From Planctomycetaceae bacterium UBA4732 (lineage in GTDB: Bacteria; Planctomycetota; Planctomycetia; Gemmatales; Gemmataceae), in the NCBI GenBank assembly GCA_002404095.1, contig DHJA01000209.1:12190-31486 (forward strand): a stretch of DNA of 19,297 nt, given 5' to 3'. Below are positions 1 to 7,383 of this stretch, in pieces. Under the pieces are notes generated by a model. The model worked only from the letters and a program-made list of their open reading frames with translations. It did no database searches and was not told the DNA's origin. The translations under genes were made by a program, and so were the position numbers. Every line of letters begins with the position of its first letter. Position 1 is the stretch's first letter.

Positions 1-68
1 ACGTACTCGTGAACCCGGGGTGCGAGGCGTATTATACGACGGGCGGCCCCATTCGCTAGAATATCCGC

Positions 69-479
69 ATGGCGATCAAGACCAAGCGCTGGGACGAGCC
101 GAAAGAGCCGGACGACGGTCTCCGCCTGCTGGTCTGCCGCTACCGGCCGCGCGCCCTGCTGAAAAGTAAGGAGACGTGGGACCTCTGGTGGAGTCAACTC
201 GGTCCCAGCAAGGAGCTGCACGCCGCCATCTACGGCAAGAACGGGCCGCCGATGCCGTGGGACGAATTTCGCCGGCGCTATGTGGAAGACATGAGCGCTC
301 AGGAGGAGAGCATCGCCGTTCTGGCGGAAAAAGTTGCGACGGGGACGACGCTGACGCTGATGTGTTCGTCGGCCTGCGTGGACCCGGCGCGTTGTCACCG
401 CACTTTGTTACGACAGCTGATCGAGGAAAGGATGGCACGGGCGAACCATGAAATCGCAAACCGACTATCTGACCATTAA
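69..479 (+). CDS. DUF488 family protein
   Basis: A 136-residue protein of the DUF488 family (relatives include E. coli YeaO); no biochemical role is firmly established. Visible family features are an N-terminal RxLVCRYRP segment (about residues 19-27), a central W-x-x-x-LGPSKEL stretch (residues 40-50), a W-DEF-RRRY motif (residues 64-71) and a C-terminal Cys/His cluster, [13 protein letters not shown] (residues 99-111), matching the CxDPxxCHR ending of one DUF488 subgroup. The length is normal for the family. The ATG at 69 is the first start in frame. The 3' end overlaps the next gene, yjbQ-like, by 32 bp, so the two are probably co-transcribed. Family assignment is confident; function is unknown. 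Confidence 0.8.
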   Translation: MAIKTKRWDEPKEPDDGLRLLVCRYRPRALLKSKETWDLWWSQLGPSKELHAAIYGKNGPPMPWDEFRRRYVEDMSAQEESIAVLAEKVATGTTLTLMCSSACVDPARCHRTLLRQLIEERMARANHEIANRLSDH

Positions 480-870
480 TCTGCCTTCACGGATGGGATT
501 TATCAACATTACTCCGCAGGTGCAGGAGTGCGTCGTCAAAAGCGGGGTGCGCGAGGGGATGTGCTTGGTGAACTCCATGCACATCACGTCGTCGGTGTTG
601 ATTAGCGTGGACGAGCCGGGCTTACATGAGGATTTCCTACATTGGCTGGAGCAATTGGCGCCGTTCGACCGTTCGCCGGCTCGCTACCAGCACAACCGCA
701 CCGGCGAAGGCAATGCCGACGCCCATTTGAAGCGGCAGATCATGGGCCGGCAAGTGGTGCTGGCGGTCACGGAGGGCCAGCTCGATTTCGGGCCGTGGGA
801 ACACATCTTCTACGCGGAGTTCGACGGCAACCGGCCGAAGCGGGTGCTGGTGAAGATCATCGGGGAGTGA
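448..870 (+). CDS. yjbQ: YjbQ/UPF0047 family protein (secondary thiamine-phosphate synthase type)
   Basis: A 140-residue protein of the UPF0047/YjbQ family, small beta proteins that form trimers. Some members have weak thiamine-phosphate synthase activity; the true role is unsettled. Visible family signatures are G-F-INITPQV (residues 17-25), the MHITSS segment (residues 44-49, usually HTTAS), the conserved NADAHLK (residues 89-95) and the C-terminal [11 protein letters not shown] and VKIIGE stretches. The ATG at 448 lies inside the DUF488 gene and gives the usual N-terminal strand; an internal ATG at 493 would remove it. No strong ribosome site sits at the ideal distance, which fits translational coupling to the upstream gene. 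The stop is 17 bp before a large palindrome. Confidence 0.88.
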   Translation: MKSQTDYLTINLPSRMGFINITPQVQECVVKSGVREGMCLVNSMHITSSVLISVDEPGLHEDFLHWLEQLAPFDRSPARYQHNRTGEGNADAHLKRQIMGRQVVLAVTEGQLDFGPWEHIFYAEFDGNRPKRVLVKIIGE

Positions 871-887
871 CAAGAATGTGCCGAGGA

Positions 888-954
888 CCGTTTAGCCGCT
901 ACCCGAAGGGGAGCCCGAGGGGGACGCGCTCCCCTTCGGGTAGCGGCTAAACGG
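888..954. repeat. Palindrome of the CGTTTAGCCGC family, copy 1; probable bidirectional terminator
   Basis: A near-perfect inverted repeat with 27-bp arms (888-914 and 928-954) around a 13-bp loop. Each arm carries the unit starting CGTTTAGCCGCTACCC and running into AAGGGGAGC. It fills the gap between the stops of two convergent genes: 17 bp after the YjbQ stop and 2 bp before the lactonase stop. An RNA hairpin from either strand would be very stable. There is no poly-T tract, so calling it a terminator is inferred from position. Related copies lie at 4464-4539, 16144-16201 and 19282 onward. Confidence 0.85.
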
Positions 955-956
955 AC

Positions 957-2135
957 TCACTCCGGTTTCCCCATGATCTTCACATCCACCGGCTTGCCCA
1001 CCTCCACCTTGTCCCCCGTCGGCGTCAGCTCGCCGGTCTTCGGGTCGATGCGGAACACCACAACGCTGTCGGAATCCTGATTGGCGACCACGGCCCACGT
1101 CCCCGTTGGATCGACCGTGAAGCCGCGCGGCACTTTGATCCCTTCGCCCTGGTTGGCAACGTAGGTCATATGGCCCGTTTTCGGATCAATGGCGAAGGTC
1201 GCGATGCTGTCCTGGCCGCGGTTCGACCCGAAGACGAACTTACCCGAAGGGTGAACGACACATTCCGCGCAAGAGGTGGCGCCCGTAAAGCCGCCTTTCG
1301 GGAGCGTCGAAAGGGTCTGTAGCGTCTTGAGCGCGCCGTGATCGGCGTCGTAGGCGAAAGCGGTCATTGTGGAGTTTAATTCGTTCACAGCATAGCAGAA
1401 TCGTTCGTCCGGCGTGAAGGCGATGTGGCGCGGGCCGCTGCCGGGCGCCACGTCAGCCGCTGGCGGATCGTTTGGCGTCAGTGTGCCCTTCTCCTCGTCG
1501 TACTTGTAGATCAACACCTTGTCCAAGCCAAGGTCGCATACGAAGGCGAAACGGTTCGCCGCGTCCAGGGCGGCGCAGTGCGCGTGCGGCCCCTCCTGGC
1601 GGCCTGGGTCTTTGCCCTTGCCCTTGTGCTGGACGAAATAGGGGGGTTCGCCGAGACGGCCGTTCTCGTCGATGGGAAGAACCACGACGCTGCCGCCGCC
1701 GTAGTTCGCGGCGATAACGTGCTTGCCTTCTTTGTCAACGATCAGATGACACGGGCCGGCGCCTACCGACGATTCCTGGTTGAGAAACGTGAGATCGCCG
1801 GTCTTTTGGTCGATGGCGAACGCGCTGACGCCGCCGCCCTTCTTGCCCGGAGGCGGGATTTCATTGACTGAGTAGAGGAAACGGCCGTTAGGGTGGAAGG
1901 CGAGATACGACGGGCTGGCCGACTCGGCGGCCAACGTCTTATTCGTCAGCTTGCCGGTCGCGGGGTCGAGGTCGAAGCGGTAAATGCCTTTGCTGCTTTC
2001 GCCGGTATAGGCGCCGATGTAGACCCAATAGGTCCGCGGCGTCGGCTTCTTGTCCGCGGCGAACACCGCCGTCGGGACGAGAAACGCGGACGCCAGAACG
2101 AGCCAGCCGGCAACCGAATGACAAGGGAGAGCCAT
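957..2135 (-). CDS. Exported lactonase family protein (7-bladed beta-propeller, 6-phosphogluconolactonase-like)
   Basis: A 392-residue protein resembling the Pgl/YbhE lactonase family of beta-propellers. An N-terminal signal peptide is visible: a hydrophobic stretch (residues 9-25) ending in VFA-A around residue 26, so the mature protein is probably periplasmic or secreted, unlike cytoplasmic E. coli Pgl. The mature part begins with the family's YIGAYTGESSKGIYRF and contains repeated blade motifs such as PSYLAFHPNGRFLYSVNE, GPCHLIVDKEGKHVIAANY, HIAFTPDERFCYAVNE and CVVHPSGKFVFGSNRG. The ATG at 2135 has a GGAGG ribosome site 8 bp upstream (complement of 2143-2147). It lies 90 bp downstream of the cbiE-cbiT gene on the same strand. 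The exact substrate is unknown; many planctomycete and acidobacterial secreted members have no assigned substrate. Confidence 0.87.
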   Translation of the reverse strand: MALPCHSVAGWLVLASAFLVPTAVFAADKKPTPRTYWVYIGAYTGESSKGIYRFDLDPATGKLTNKTLAAESASPSYLAFHPNGRFLYSVNEIPPPGKKGGGVSAFAIDQKTGDLTFLNQESSVGAGPCHLIVDKEGKHVIAANYGGGSVVVLPIDENGRLGEPPYFVQHKGKGKDPGRQEGPHAHCAALDAANRFAFVCDLGLDKVLIYKYDEEKGTLTPNDPPAADVAPGSGPRHIAFTPDERFCYAVNELNSTMTAFAYDADHGALKTLQTLSTLPKGGFTGATSCAECVVHPSGKFVFGSNRGQDSIATFAIDPKTGHMTYVANQGEGIKVPRGFTVDPTGTWAVVANQDSDSVVVFRIDPKTGELTPTGDKVEVGKPVDVKIMGKPE

Positions 2136-2225
2136 CGCACCGCCTCCGAATGCAAGGGAAGTGAACGCCGTCTGTCTTGATAGATATGAAATGGACTGGC
2201 GAACGGCCGGCGCGGGGGTCGCCTA

Positions 2226-3476
2226 TTACTGCTTCGCAGGCTTGCCCACCGTCAACAAAAACGTCGGATTGACCGCCTCGAAACGCAGCGTCTCCAATTG
2301 CTCTGCTCCCCGCGCCACGTTCACCATCAGCACCTGTACCGATCCGGTTATTCCTTTTAACACGGCGTAGGTGGCGCTCAGGCTCTCCAGCGACGCCACG
2401 TTGGCGGTCATCCAACCACCCGGCCGCAACGCCTTCCACGCCGCTTCAAGCAGCCGGTTGACTTCGTGACCAAGCCCCCCCACGAAGATTGCGTCGGGGG
2501 CCGGCAGGCCGGCGAACACGGCAGGCGCCGCCCCGTGGATCGCTTTAAGGTTGCGCACGCCGAGCGACCGGGCGTTGGCCAGGATCAGGTGATAGTCGGC
2601 CGCGTCCTGTTCGATGGCGTATACCATGCCGGGATCGCTCAATAGGGCCGCCTCGACCGCCACCGAGCCGGAGCCAGCCCCCACGTCCCAGACGACGCCG
2701 CCGATCGGGATGGCGAGCTGGGCCAACGCGATCGCACGGACTTCGGCCTGCGTAATCAGACCGCTTTTCGGGCGGCTTTGCGCGAAAACGTCGTCGGGAT
2801 TGCCAAAGCGCCGCAGCCGTGAGGGGAGCGCCGGCCGGTCGGGGCGCCCCGGCTTGCGCTTGAGAATCAGCACGTTGAGTGGGGCGAACTCCATTTCCGC
2901 AATCTCGCTCAACTCGCCCTGCGTCACGCGCTCGTCACGGCCGCCGAGGTTCTCGCAGACGTAGGCGCGGAAGTAGTCGAGGCCGCGCGCGAGCAGCTCG
3001 CGCGCCACCACCGCCGGCCCTTCGGTTTCGCTAGGGAAAAGGCCGACCGTCTCGGCGATGCGGATGCGGTCCAATACAGTTTCCAATGGGTGAGTTTGCA
3101 GATCGGTCAAGTAGGCGTCGTCCCAGGTTTCCTTCACGCGCGCGAAGGCCATCTGCATACTGCTGACGTGCGGCAACACGTCGAAACGGTCCTCGCCAAT
3201 ACGGTCGCAAAGATACCGCGCGACGCCATAAAACAACGGATCGCCCGCCGCGAGGATGGCCACGCGCTGGCCGGCGGGGACGGCGTTGAGCGCGTTGACG
3301 GCCTCAAGCAGATCGCCGCCGAGGACGTGGCGTTCCGCCCGCAGTTCAGGCACGAGCGCGAGGACTGGCTCGGCGCCGAACACCACGTCGGCCTCGGTCA
3401 ACAGTTCACGGGCGCGGGCGGTCAGACCGGCCGCGCCGTCCGGACCGACGCCGATGATGTGAATTCTAGTTTCCAT
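2226..3476 (-). CDS. cobL: Bifunctional precorrin-6Y C5,15-methyltransferase / decarboxylase (CbiE-CbiT fusion, CobL type)
   Basis: A 416-residue fusion of two cobalamin-pathway methyltransferases. The N-terminal CbiE half (about residues 1-205) begins IHIIGVGPDGAAGLT, with the glycine-rich loop and the LLAAGDPLFYG-like motif (here ILAAGDPLFYGVARYL) of the tetrapyrrole methylase fold. The C-terminal CbiT half (about residues 215-416) has the SAM-binding WDVGAGSGSVAVE (from residue 263) and the FVGGLGHE segment. In the known pathway the CobL type methylates C5 and C15 and decarboxylates the C12 side chain of the corrin precursor. The start at 3476 was chosen because the CbiE domain begins there; the open frame continues upstream with about 100 non-homologous residues that cross the divergent promoter region. 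No other cobalamin gene is in the window. Confidence 0.92.
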   Translation of the reverse strand: METRIHIIGVGPDGAAGLTARARELLTEADVVFGAEPVLALVPELRAERHVLGGDLLEAVNALNAVPAGQRVAILAAGDPLFYGVARYLCDRIGEDRFDVLPHVSSMQMAFARVKETWDDAYLTDLQTHPLETVLDRIRIAETVGLFPSETEGPAVVARELLARGLDYFRAYVCENLGGRDERVTQGELSEIAEMEFAPLNVLILKRKPGRPDRPALPSRLRRFGNPDDVFAQSRPKSGLITQAEVRAIALAQLAIPIGGVVWDVGAGSGSVAVEAALLSDPGMVYAIEQDAADYHLILANARSLGVRNLKAIHGAAPAVFAGLPAPDAIFVGGLGHEVNRLLEAAWKALRPGGWMTANVASLESLSATYAVLKGITGSVQVLMVNVARGAEQLETLRFEAVNPTFLLTVGKPAKQ

Positions 3477-3568
3477 GGCGTTTGATATACGGGCGGCGCG
3501 GCGCCGCGTCCGCTGGGCGGCGCAATATAACAACGGAAATGACTGCTTTCCGAAACAAGGAGTACGCC

Positions 3569-4450
3569 ATGTCGTCGATCCTGCTGAGTCTCGCCTTCGT
3601 TCTCGCCGCCCCCGCCGACAAACCGTCCTCCGGCTACGCCAAACCTGAATTGCTCGTGGAAGCGCCCGATCTGATGAAGTTGCCGACGAAGCGGATGATC
3701 CGCGTCCTCGACGCCCGCGGCAGGGGCAAATACCTCGAAGGCCATGCCCCTGGCGCCGTCTGGATTGACGCGGCGGCATGGGCGCACGCCTTCGCGGTTG
3801 GGCAGGACGCGGCCAAATGGGAACAAATCATCGCCCCGCTCGGCATCTTCTCGAACGACACGATCGTGATCTACGACGACAACCAGTCGAAGGACGCGGC
3901 CCGCATCTGGTACATCCTGCGCTATTGGGGCTTCGACGACGTGCGTCTGCTCAACGGCGGCTGGAAAGCATGGCAGGCCACCGGCGCCGAGTCGCAAAAG
4001 GACACGCCCGCCGTACAACCGACCAAAGACCTGAAACTGAAGCCGGAGCCGGAGCGGCTGGCCACAAAGGCGCAATTACTCGAACTACTAAAGAGCAAAC
4101 CGCCGCAGATTGTGGACGCGCGTTCGGAAGGGGAGTTCTGTGGCACGGAAGAAACAGCCAAGCGCAATGGATCAATCCCCGGCGCGGCGCATGTGGAATG
4201 GAGCGATACGCTAGATGCGAAGACGGGCCGGTTCAAAAGCGCCGACGAGCTTGGGAAATTGTTCGAGAAGGCGGGCGTTGATCCATCGAAGCCAGCCGTC
4301 ACCTATTGCCAGTCGGGCGGACGGGCGGCGGTGCTGGCGTTCGCGCTGGAGCTGATGGGCGGCAAAGACGTGCGCAATTATTACCGCAGTTGGTCGGAAT
4401 GGGGCAACGATCCCGCCACGCCGATAGTGAAACCCAAACCGGAAAAGTAA
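3569..4450 (+). CDS. Two-domain sulfurtransferase (rhodanese / 3-mercaptopyruvate sulfurtransferase type)
   Basis: A 293-residue tandem rhodanese. The first domain (about residues 25-145) has RVLDARGRGKYLEGHAPGA and the RIWYILRYWGFDDV-LLNGGWKAW segment but no active cysteine, as is usual. The second (about residues 160-290) carries the catalytic loop CQSGGR with Cys247, after IVDARSEGEF. Enzymes of this type move sulfane sulfur from thiosulfate or 3-mercaptopyruvate to a thiol acceptor; the loop alone does not decide the donor. The first residues (SSILLSLAFVLAAPA) look like a short signal peptide, so the protein may be exported. The ATG at 3569 has AAGGAG six bases upstream (3557-3562). An earlier in-frame ATG at 3482 is rejected because it adds unrelated residues. 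A palindrome follows the stop. Confidence 0.9.
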   Translation: MSSILLSLAFVLAAPADKPSSGYAKPELLVEAPDLMKLPTKRMIRVLDARGRGKYLEGHAPGAVWIDAAAWAHAFAVGQDAAKWEQIIAPLGIFSNDTIVIYDDNQSKDAARIWYILRYWGFDDVRLLNGGWKAWQATGAESQKDTPAVQPTKDLKLKPEPERLATKAQLLELLKSKPPQIVDARSEGEFCGTEETAKRNGSIPGAAHVEWSDTLDAKTGRFKSADELGKLFEKAGVDPSKPAVTYCQSGGRAAVLAFALELMGGKDVRNYYRSWSEWGNDPATPIVKPKPEK

Positions 4451-4463
4451 TAGTTTGCTTGGT

Positions 4464-4539
4464 AAGGTTCGTTTAGCCGCGACCCGAAGGGAAGCGCGGG
4501 GAGACGCGCTCCCCTTCGGGTCGCGGCTAAACGAACCTT
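4464..4539. repeat. Palindrome of the CGTTTAGCCGC family, copy 2; probable bidirectional terminator
   Basis: An inverted repeat with 35-bp arms (4464-4498 and 4505-4539, one mismatch at 4492) and a 6-bp loop. The core unit is CGTTTAGCCGCGACCC followed by GAAGGG and a GC-rich end. Here the pairing extends outward into AAGG TT / AACCTT, which copy 1 does not share. It sits between two convergent genes, 13 bp after the rhodanese stop and 10 bp before the stop of the 664-residue exported protein. There is no T-run on the plus side beyond four T; the terminator role is inferred from position and stem stability. Confidence 0.87.
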
Positions 4540-4549
4540 TTCCCCAGAC

Positions 4550-6544
4550 TTACGGCATCACCACCATCGGCACACCGGGCTTTTTCGGGTCTTCGGGCTT
4601 GGCGTTGCTTTCCGCGTAGATTTCATGCAATTTCTTGAGAAAGTCTTCCGCCTCGAAGTTCACGGTCAACATGTTACTCTGCCAGTCCCCTGCGAGGATG
4701 CCCAGTTTAGCGTCGTCCGGCTTTTTCGTCTTGGCGTCGTAGCAGTCGAAGGCGCGAGCAAAGCAATCCATCAAGGTCGCGTCGTCCAGTTCCAAGTCGC
4801 GAGGCATCTCACTTAGCAGCTGGAAATAGCGATTGAGGTTGCTAAGCTTGTTCTGGGCCAGAAAGTACGTCAGCGCCCACGCCGCCGACCGCGCCTTCAA
4901 TAGTCGATCCGTCTTGTTTTTGTAGTCGTCCGGCGTGAGATTGCGGAAGTAGCCGTCGGTGACGATCTTGCGAAGCGTCTTTAAGGGAGTGCCCTCGAAG
5001 TTCTTGCCCTTGCTCCCCAATTCATAGCGAAACGCCGGCAGATAGACGCTGCTCAGGCCAGTTGGCGTCGGCCAGGCGGAATGTTCCGGCGTCTCGAAGA
5101 AGCTCCCCATGCCAAAGAGAACCCATTCGGGGACCGTCACATTGCGCGGCAATAGCCCGGACGCGAACAGTAACTGCCGGCTGGCGTCATGGCTGGCGCC
5201 GGCTCGCTCCGCCTCGCTCTCCAACTCTTTCATGGCCAGGGCTAACGTACCGGCGTAAGCCAGTTCGTTTATCTTTGTCCCCTTCTCATAGCCGGCGTTC
5301 GCCTTTCCCGTCACGAGTTCTTGACGGACGAATCTGCCCTTCGACATGATCGCGGAGGTGAATTTGTCCAGCATGTCGTAGCGCGCGTCCAGCGGCTTGG
5401 CGCAGAAAACCGACACGTTCTCGCGCCGGGCGAAGATGCCGTCGCCCACGACGGGCGGGTCGGCAAGGCTGTTACGGGTACGTTTGAACTCCGGCTCCTT
5501 CGTCGTCAGCAGGGCCGGCAGACGCTCGGTCGGGACCGGCAAAACGACGCCCTTGAGGGCGAACCAGTAAAAGTAGGTGCGAAGCGAATCTTCCAATTGC
5601 GCGAGCCGCTCTTGAACCTCCTCCGGGTCGTTGCTGGAAAGTTTATGGTAAAGGATGAAATGCCCCTTACCGTCTTTCAGGGTGGCCTCTTTGATATCGC
5701 CCAGATGCGATTTCAGGTCGGCCGCTCCGCCTTTGGCGACGGGACGATCCAGCGCGGCCTGCACCTTGAGGAAGGCCACGACGGCCTCATTAGCCGGTTC
5801 TTCTTCGGCTAGTTTCTTCATGACTTCGACGAACTTGTCGTTCAGGCCGTGGGTCAGGGCGTATTCCGCCAAGTCCTGGATTTGTTTGGCGCTGGGCTTT
5901 AGACCGGCCTTTTCCTTGGCTTTGTCCTTGAAAACTTTCGCATACTCAGCCAGGTAGCGTTTAGCGACGCTGGGTTCCTCGCTGGTGGGGTAGACCCGAA
6001 CTTCCGGCCCGGCTGGGAGGTTCCACAATTTCGTGGACCCCCAGCGAGTTTTGGCTTCGAGCGGCGCCTGCTGCCCCGGTTGAAGGACTTTCGACAAAGT
6101 CTTGAAAGAGGCGTCCACTTCGACGACGGCGACAACTTCAATCGGCGCGGGCTGCTGGGCGCCGCCGGCTCCGCCTTGCTGGCCGAGATACCCGCCGCCA
6201 CCAGGCTGCCCAGGAAAACCGCCGCCGTCTGGCGCGCCCGGGAAGCCGGTGCCGCCAGGAGGTACGGCGGGAGTCAAACCGCCGCCGCCTGGCGCGCCAG
6301 GAAAACCGCCGCCGGGCGCGCCCGGGAAGCCGCCGCCGCCAGGGGGTACGGCGGAGGTCAAGCCGCCGCCTTGGCCGTTGCCGCCAATCATTCCCGTTCC
6401 GGGAATCATGCCGATCATGCCCGCGCCCGGAGTGCCTGCTTCTTTTTGCTGACCCACGTTGACTTTGATAAGAATATAGTCGGCCGAAGCCATGCCGACG
6501 GCTCCGCTCAGTAGGACTGCTAAAGCCAGGAAACAGTATTTCAT
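4550..6544 (-). CDS. Large exported protein: collagen-like Gly-Pro repeats plus degenerate DUF1570-like domain
   Basis: A 664-residue protein of unknown function. Residues 1-21 form a clear signal peptide (hydrophobic core LALAVLLSGAVG, cleavage near ASA). Residues 37-129 are low-complexity Gly/Pro, with repeated GFPGAPGGG and a 28-residue-spaced repeat of GLT(S/P)AVPPGG. The rest (about 135-655) is globular. It holds SHDASRQLLFASGLLPR (H452-R456) followed by PEWVLFGMGSFFE (residues 472-484). This matches, in order and spacing, the HExxH...P-x-W-x-x-EGLA-x-x-FE layout of planctomycete DUF1570 proteins, but the glutamate and second histidine of HExxH and the glutamate of EGLA are gone. It is therefore probably a non-catalytic relative; the homology is by eye only. 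The ATG at 6544 has a GGAGG site 8 bp upstream (complement of 6552-6556). Confidence 0.7.
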   Translation of the reverse strand: MKYCFLALAVLLSGAVGMASADYILIKVNVGQQKEAGTPGAGMIGMIPGTGMIGGNGQGGGLTSAVPPGGGGFPGAPGGGFPGAPGGGGLTPAVPPGGTGFPGAPDGGGFPGQPGGGGYLGQQGGAGGAQQPAPIEVVAVVEVDASFKTLSKVLQPGQQAPLEAKTRWGSTKLWNLPAGPEVRVYPTSEEPSVAKRYLAEYAKVFKDKAKEKAGLKPSAKQIQDLAEYALTHGLNDKFVEVMKKLAEEEPANEAVVAFLKVQAALDRPVAKGGAADLKSHLGDIKEATLKDGKGHFILYHKLSSNDPEEVQERLAQLEDSLRTYFYWFALKGVVLPVPTERLPALLTTKEPEFKRTRNSLADPPVVGDGIFARRENVSVFCAKPLDARYDMLDKFTSAIMSKGRFVRQELVTGKANAGYEKGTKINELAYAGTLALAMKELESEAERAGASHDASRQLLFASGLLPRNVTVPEWVLFGMGSFFETPEHSAWPTPTGLSSVYLPAFRYELGSKGKNFEGTPLKTLRKIVTDGYFRNLTPDDYKNKTDRLLKARSAAWALTYFLAQNKLSNLNRYFQLLSEMPRDLELDDATLMDCFARAFDCYDAKTKKPDDAKLGILAGDWQSNMLTVNFEAEDFLKKLHEIYAESNAKPEDPKKPGVPMVVMP
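6158..6436 (-). repeat. Coding low-complexity Gly-Pro repeat
   Basis: This DNA encodes residues 37-129 of the exported 664-residue protein. Imperfect tandem units give GFPGAPGGG (three times with variation) and GLT-x-AVPPGG (twice). The repeats keep the reading frame, so length changes by whole units would be tolerated. The repeat creates an open proline-rich frame on the opposite strand, which is not a gene. Confidence 0.75.
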
Positions 6545-6668
6545 GGAAGAACCTCCGCGAAGCGGTTCGCGTTCGCGACGTGGCGTTGGTACGGAAAACG
6601 ACGACGCCTCTTATTGTGACGCGTAACGCGCCGAATCGCAAATGGAATCTTCGCGCGGGCGCGAGATA

Positions 6669-6756
6669 GTGGGCCACTCGCTCCGCGAGTGGCATTTGGC
6701 CGCCTGTTCGCTTTGCGGTTTCGCCGCGAAAGCCACTCGCGGAGCGAGTGGCCCAC
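6669..6756. repeat. Perfect 25-bp inverted repeat with internally palindromic arms
   Basis: The arms 6669-6693 and 6732-6756 are exact reverse complements, beginning GTGGGCCACTCGCTCC, around a 38-bp loop. Each arm is itself a small palindrome (CCACTCG...CGAGTGG), so either one large stem or two small ones could form. It is unrelated to the CGTTTAGCCGC family. It is the only palindrome in the window lying between divergent genes, upstream of both, so a terminator role is less obvious. Confidence 0.85.
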
Positions 6757-6815
6757 CATGCGCGGTTTTTGCGCGGAATTTGTCATTGCTCCTTTCTTGC
6801 GGCCTTCGCGCCGGT

Positions 6816-6821
6816 TATAAT
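6816..6821 (+). promoter_or_regulatory. Candidate -10 element (TATAAT) for the ACT-like gene
   Basis: A perfect TATAAT stands out in GC-rich sequence 39 bp before the ATG at 6861. The -35 region is weak: TTTCTT lies 17 bp upstream at 6793-6798. Transcription would start near 6828, leaving a leader of about 33 nt that carries the ribosome site. Confidence 0.45.
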
Positions 6822-6860
6822 CCGACGGTTGACCCATCACGTCCGAAGAGGAAGAAAGCC

Positions 6861-7295
6861 ATGGGCTTCAAACTGGATCGAGTGCATGTCTGGTCGGGAG
6901 AAGTGGTCGATCAGGCTGGCGGAGTGTCGGCCAAACTGTCGTTGCTGGCTCAGGCCGGCACCAATCTCGAATTCATCTACACGCGCCGACAACCCGACAG
7001 CCCCGGAAAAGGCGTCCTGTACGTCGCCCCGGTGACGGGACCGCTGCAGGTGCGCGCCGCCCGTTCAGCCGGCCTGACGGAAACCAATGACCCGGTGGTG
7101 TTGCGCGTCGAGGGCGACAACCAGGCCGGTCTGGGTCATCGCGTCACGCAGCAATGGGCCTTGGCCGGCCTGAGTTTTCAGGGAATGTCGATGGCGGTGA
7201 TCGAAAACAAGTTCGTCGGCTACGTCGCCTTCGACACCGTGGCCGACGCCAACCGGGCGGCGGCTATTTTGGGGGATGAGGGGTCGGCGGGCTGA
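6861..7295 (+). CDS. ACT-domain-like protein
   Basis: A 144-residue protein with two ACT-like halves. The first (about residues 4-70) has the pattern VWSGEVVDQAGGVSAKLSLL-AGTNLEFIYTRR, and the second (about 75-140) has GDNQAGLGHRVTQQWALAGLSF. Both match the beta-alpha-beta start of ACT modules, in which a D/N-x-x-G turn precedes a helix. ACT modules bind small ligands such as amino acids and regulate enzymes; a stand-alone pair suggests a sensor, but the ligand is unknown. The ATG at 6861 follows AGAGGAAG (6847-6854). The longer open frame starting at 6642 would run through the inverted repeat and was rejected. The stop codon overlaps the first base of the next palindrome. Confidence 0.72.
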   Translation: MGFKLDRVHVWSGEVVDQAGGVSAKLSLLAQAGTNLEFIYTRRQPDSPGKGVLYVAPVTGPLQVRAARSAGLTETNDPVVLRVEGDNQAGLGHRVTQQWALAGLSFQGMSMAVIENKFVGYVAFDTVADANRAAAILGDEGSAG

Positions 7296-7383
7296 TTTGG
7301 CGAGCCGGGTCGCGTAAGCGCCCGGAGTTGGGCGCCGCGACTGCATCCAACTCCGGGCGCTTACGCGACCCGGCTCGCCAAAT
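7295..7383. repeat. 37-bp perfect inverted repeat at a convergent junction; probable bidirectional terminator
   Basis: The arms 7295-7331 and 7347-7383 are exact reverse complements over 37 bp with a 15-bp loop. They contain CGAGCCGGGTCGCGTAAGCG and its complement. The left arm starts on the last base of the ACT-like gene's TGA. The right arm includes the last codons and the TAA of the FAD oxidoreductase on the other strand, so 23 bp of the repeat are coding. The sequence differs from the CGTTTAGCCGC family. The terminator role is inferred from position. Confidence 0.88.

Larger units (their letters stand above)
6545..6860. other. Divergent intergenic region (316 bp)
   Basis: This gap separates the starts of the exported 664-residue protein (minus) and the ACT-like protein (plus). 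It holds a perfect 25-bp inverted repeat (6669-6756) near its centre and a TATAAT hexamer at 6816-6821 before the plus gene. No convincing promoter for the minus gene was recognised and no small gene is supported. Confidence 0.6.

Noticed and set aside
1..68. Possible gene end or promoter at the left edge
   Set aside because: No recognisable hexamers, ribosome site or gene end in these 68 bases beyond the ATG at 69.
885..957. GAC directly outside both CGTTTAG ends of copy 1 as a transposition target duplication
   Set aside because: The pairing extends one base further outward (C888-G954), and the other copies show no matching direct repeat, so three bases are not convincing.
3477..3779. N-terminal extension of the CbiE-CbiT frame
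   Set aside because: These roughly 100 residues are Arg-rich, non-homologous and overlap the rhodanese gene on the other strand; the CbiE domain starts at 3476.
6102..6452. Proline-rich plus-strand frame
   Set aside because: It is the antisense of the Gly-Pro repeat of the exported protein; the repetitiveness alone keeps the frame open.
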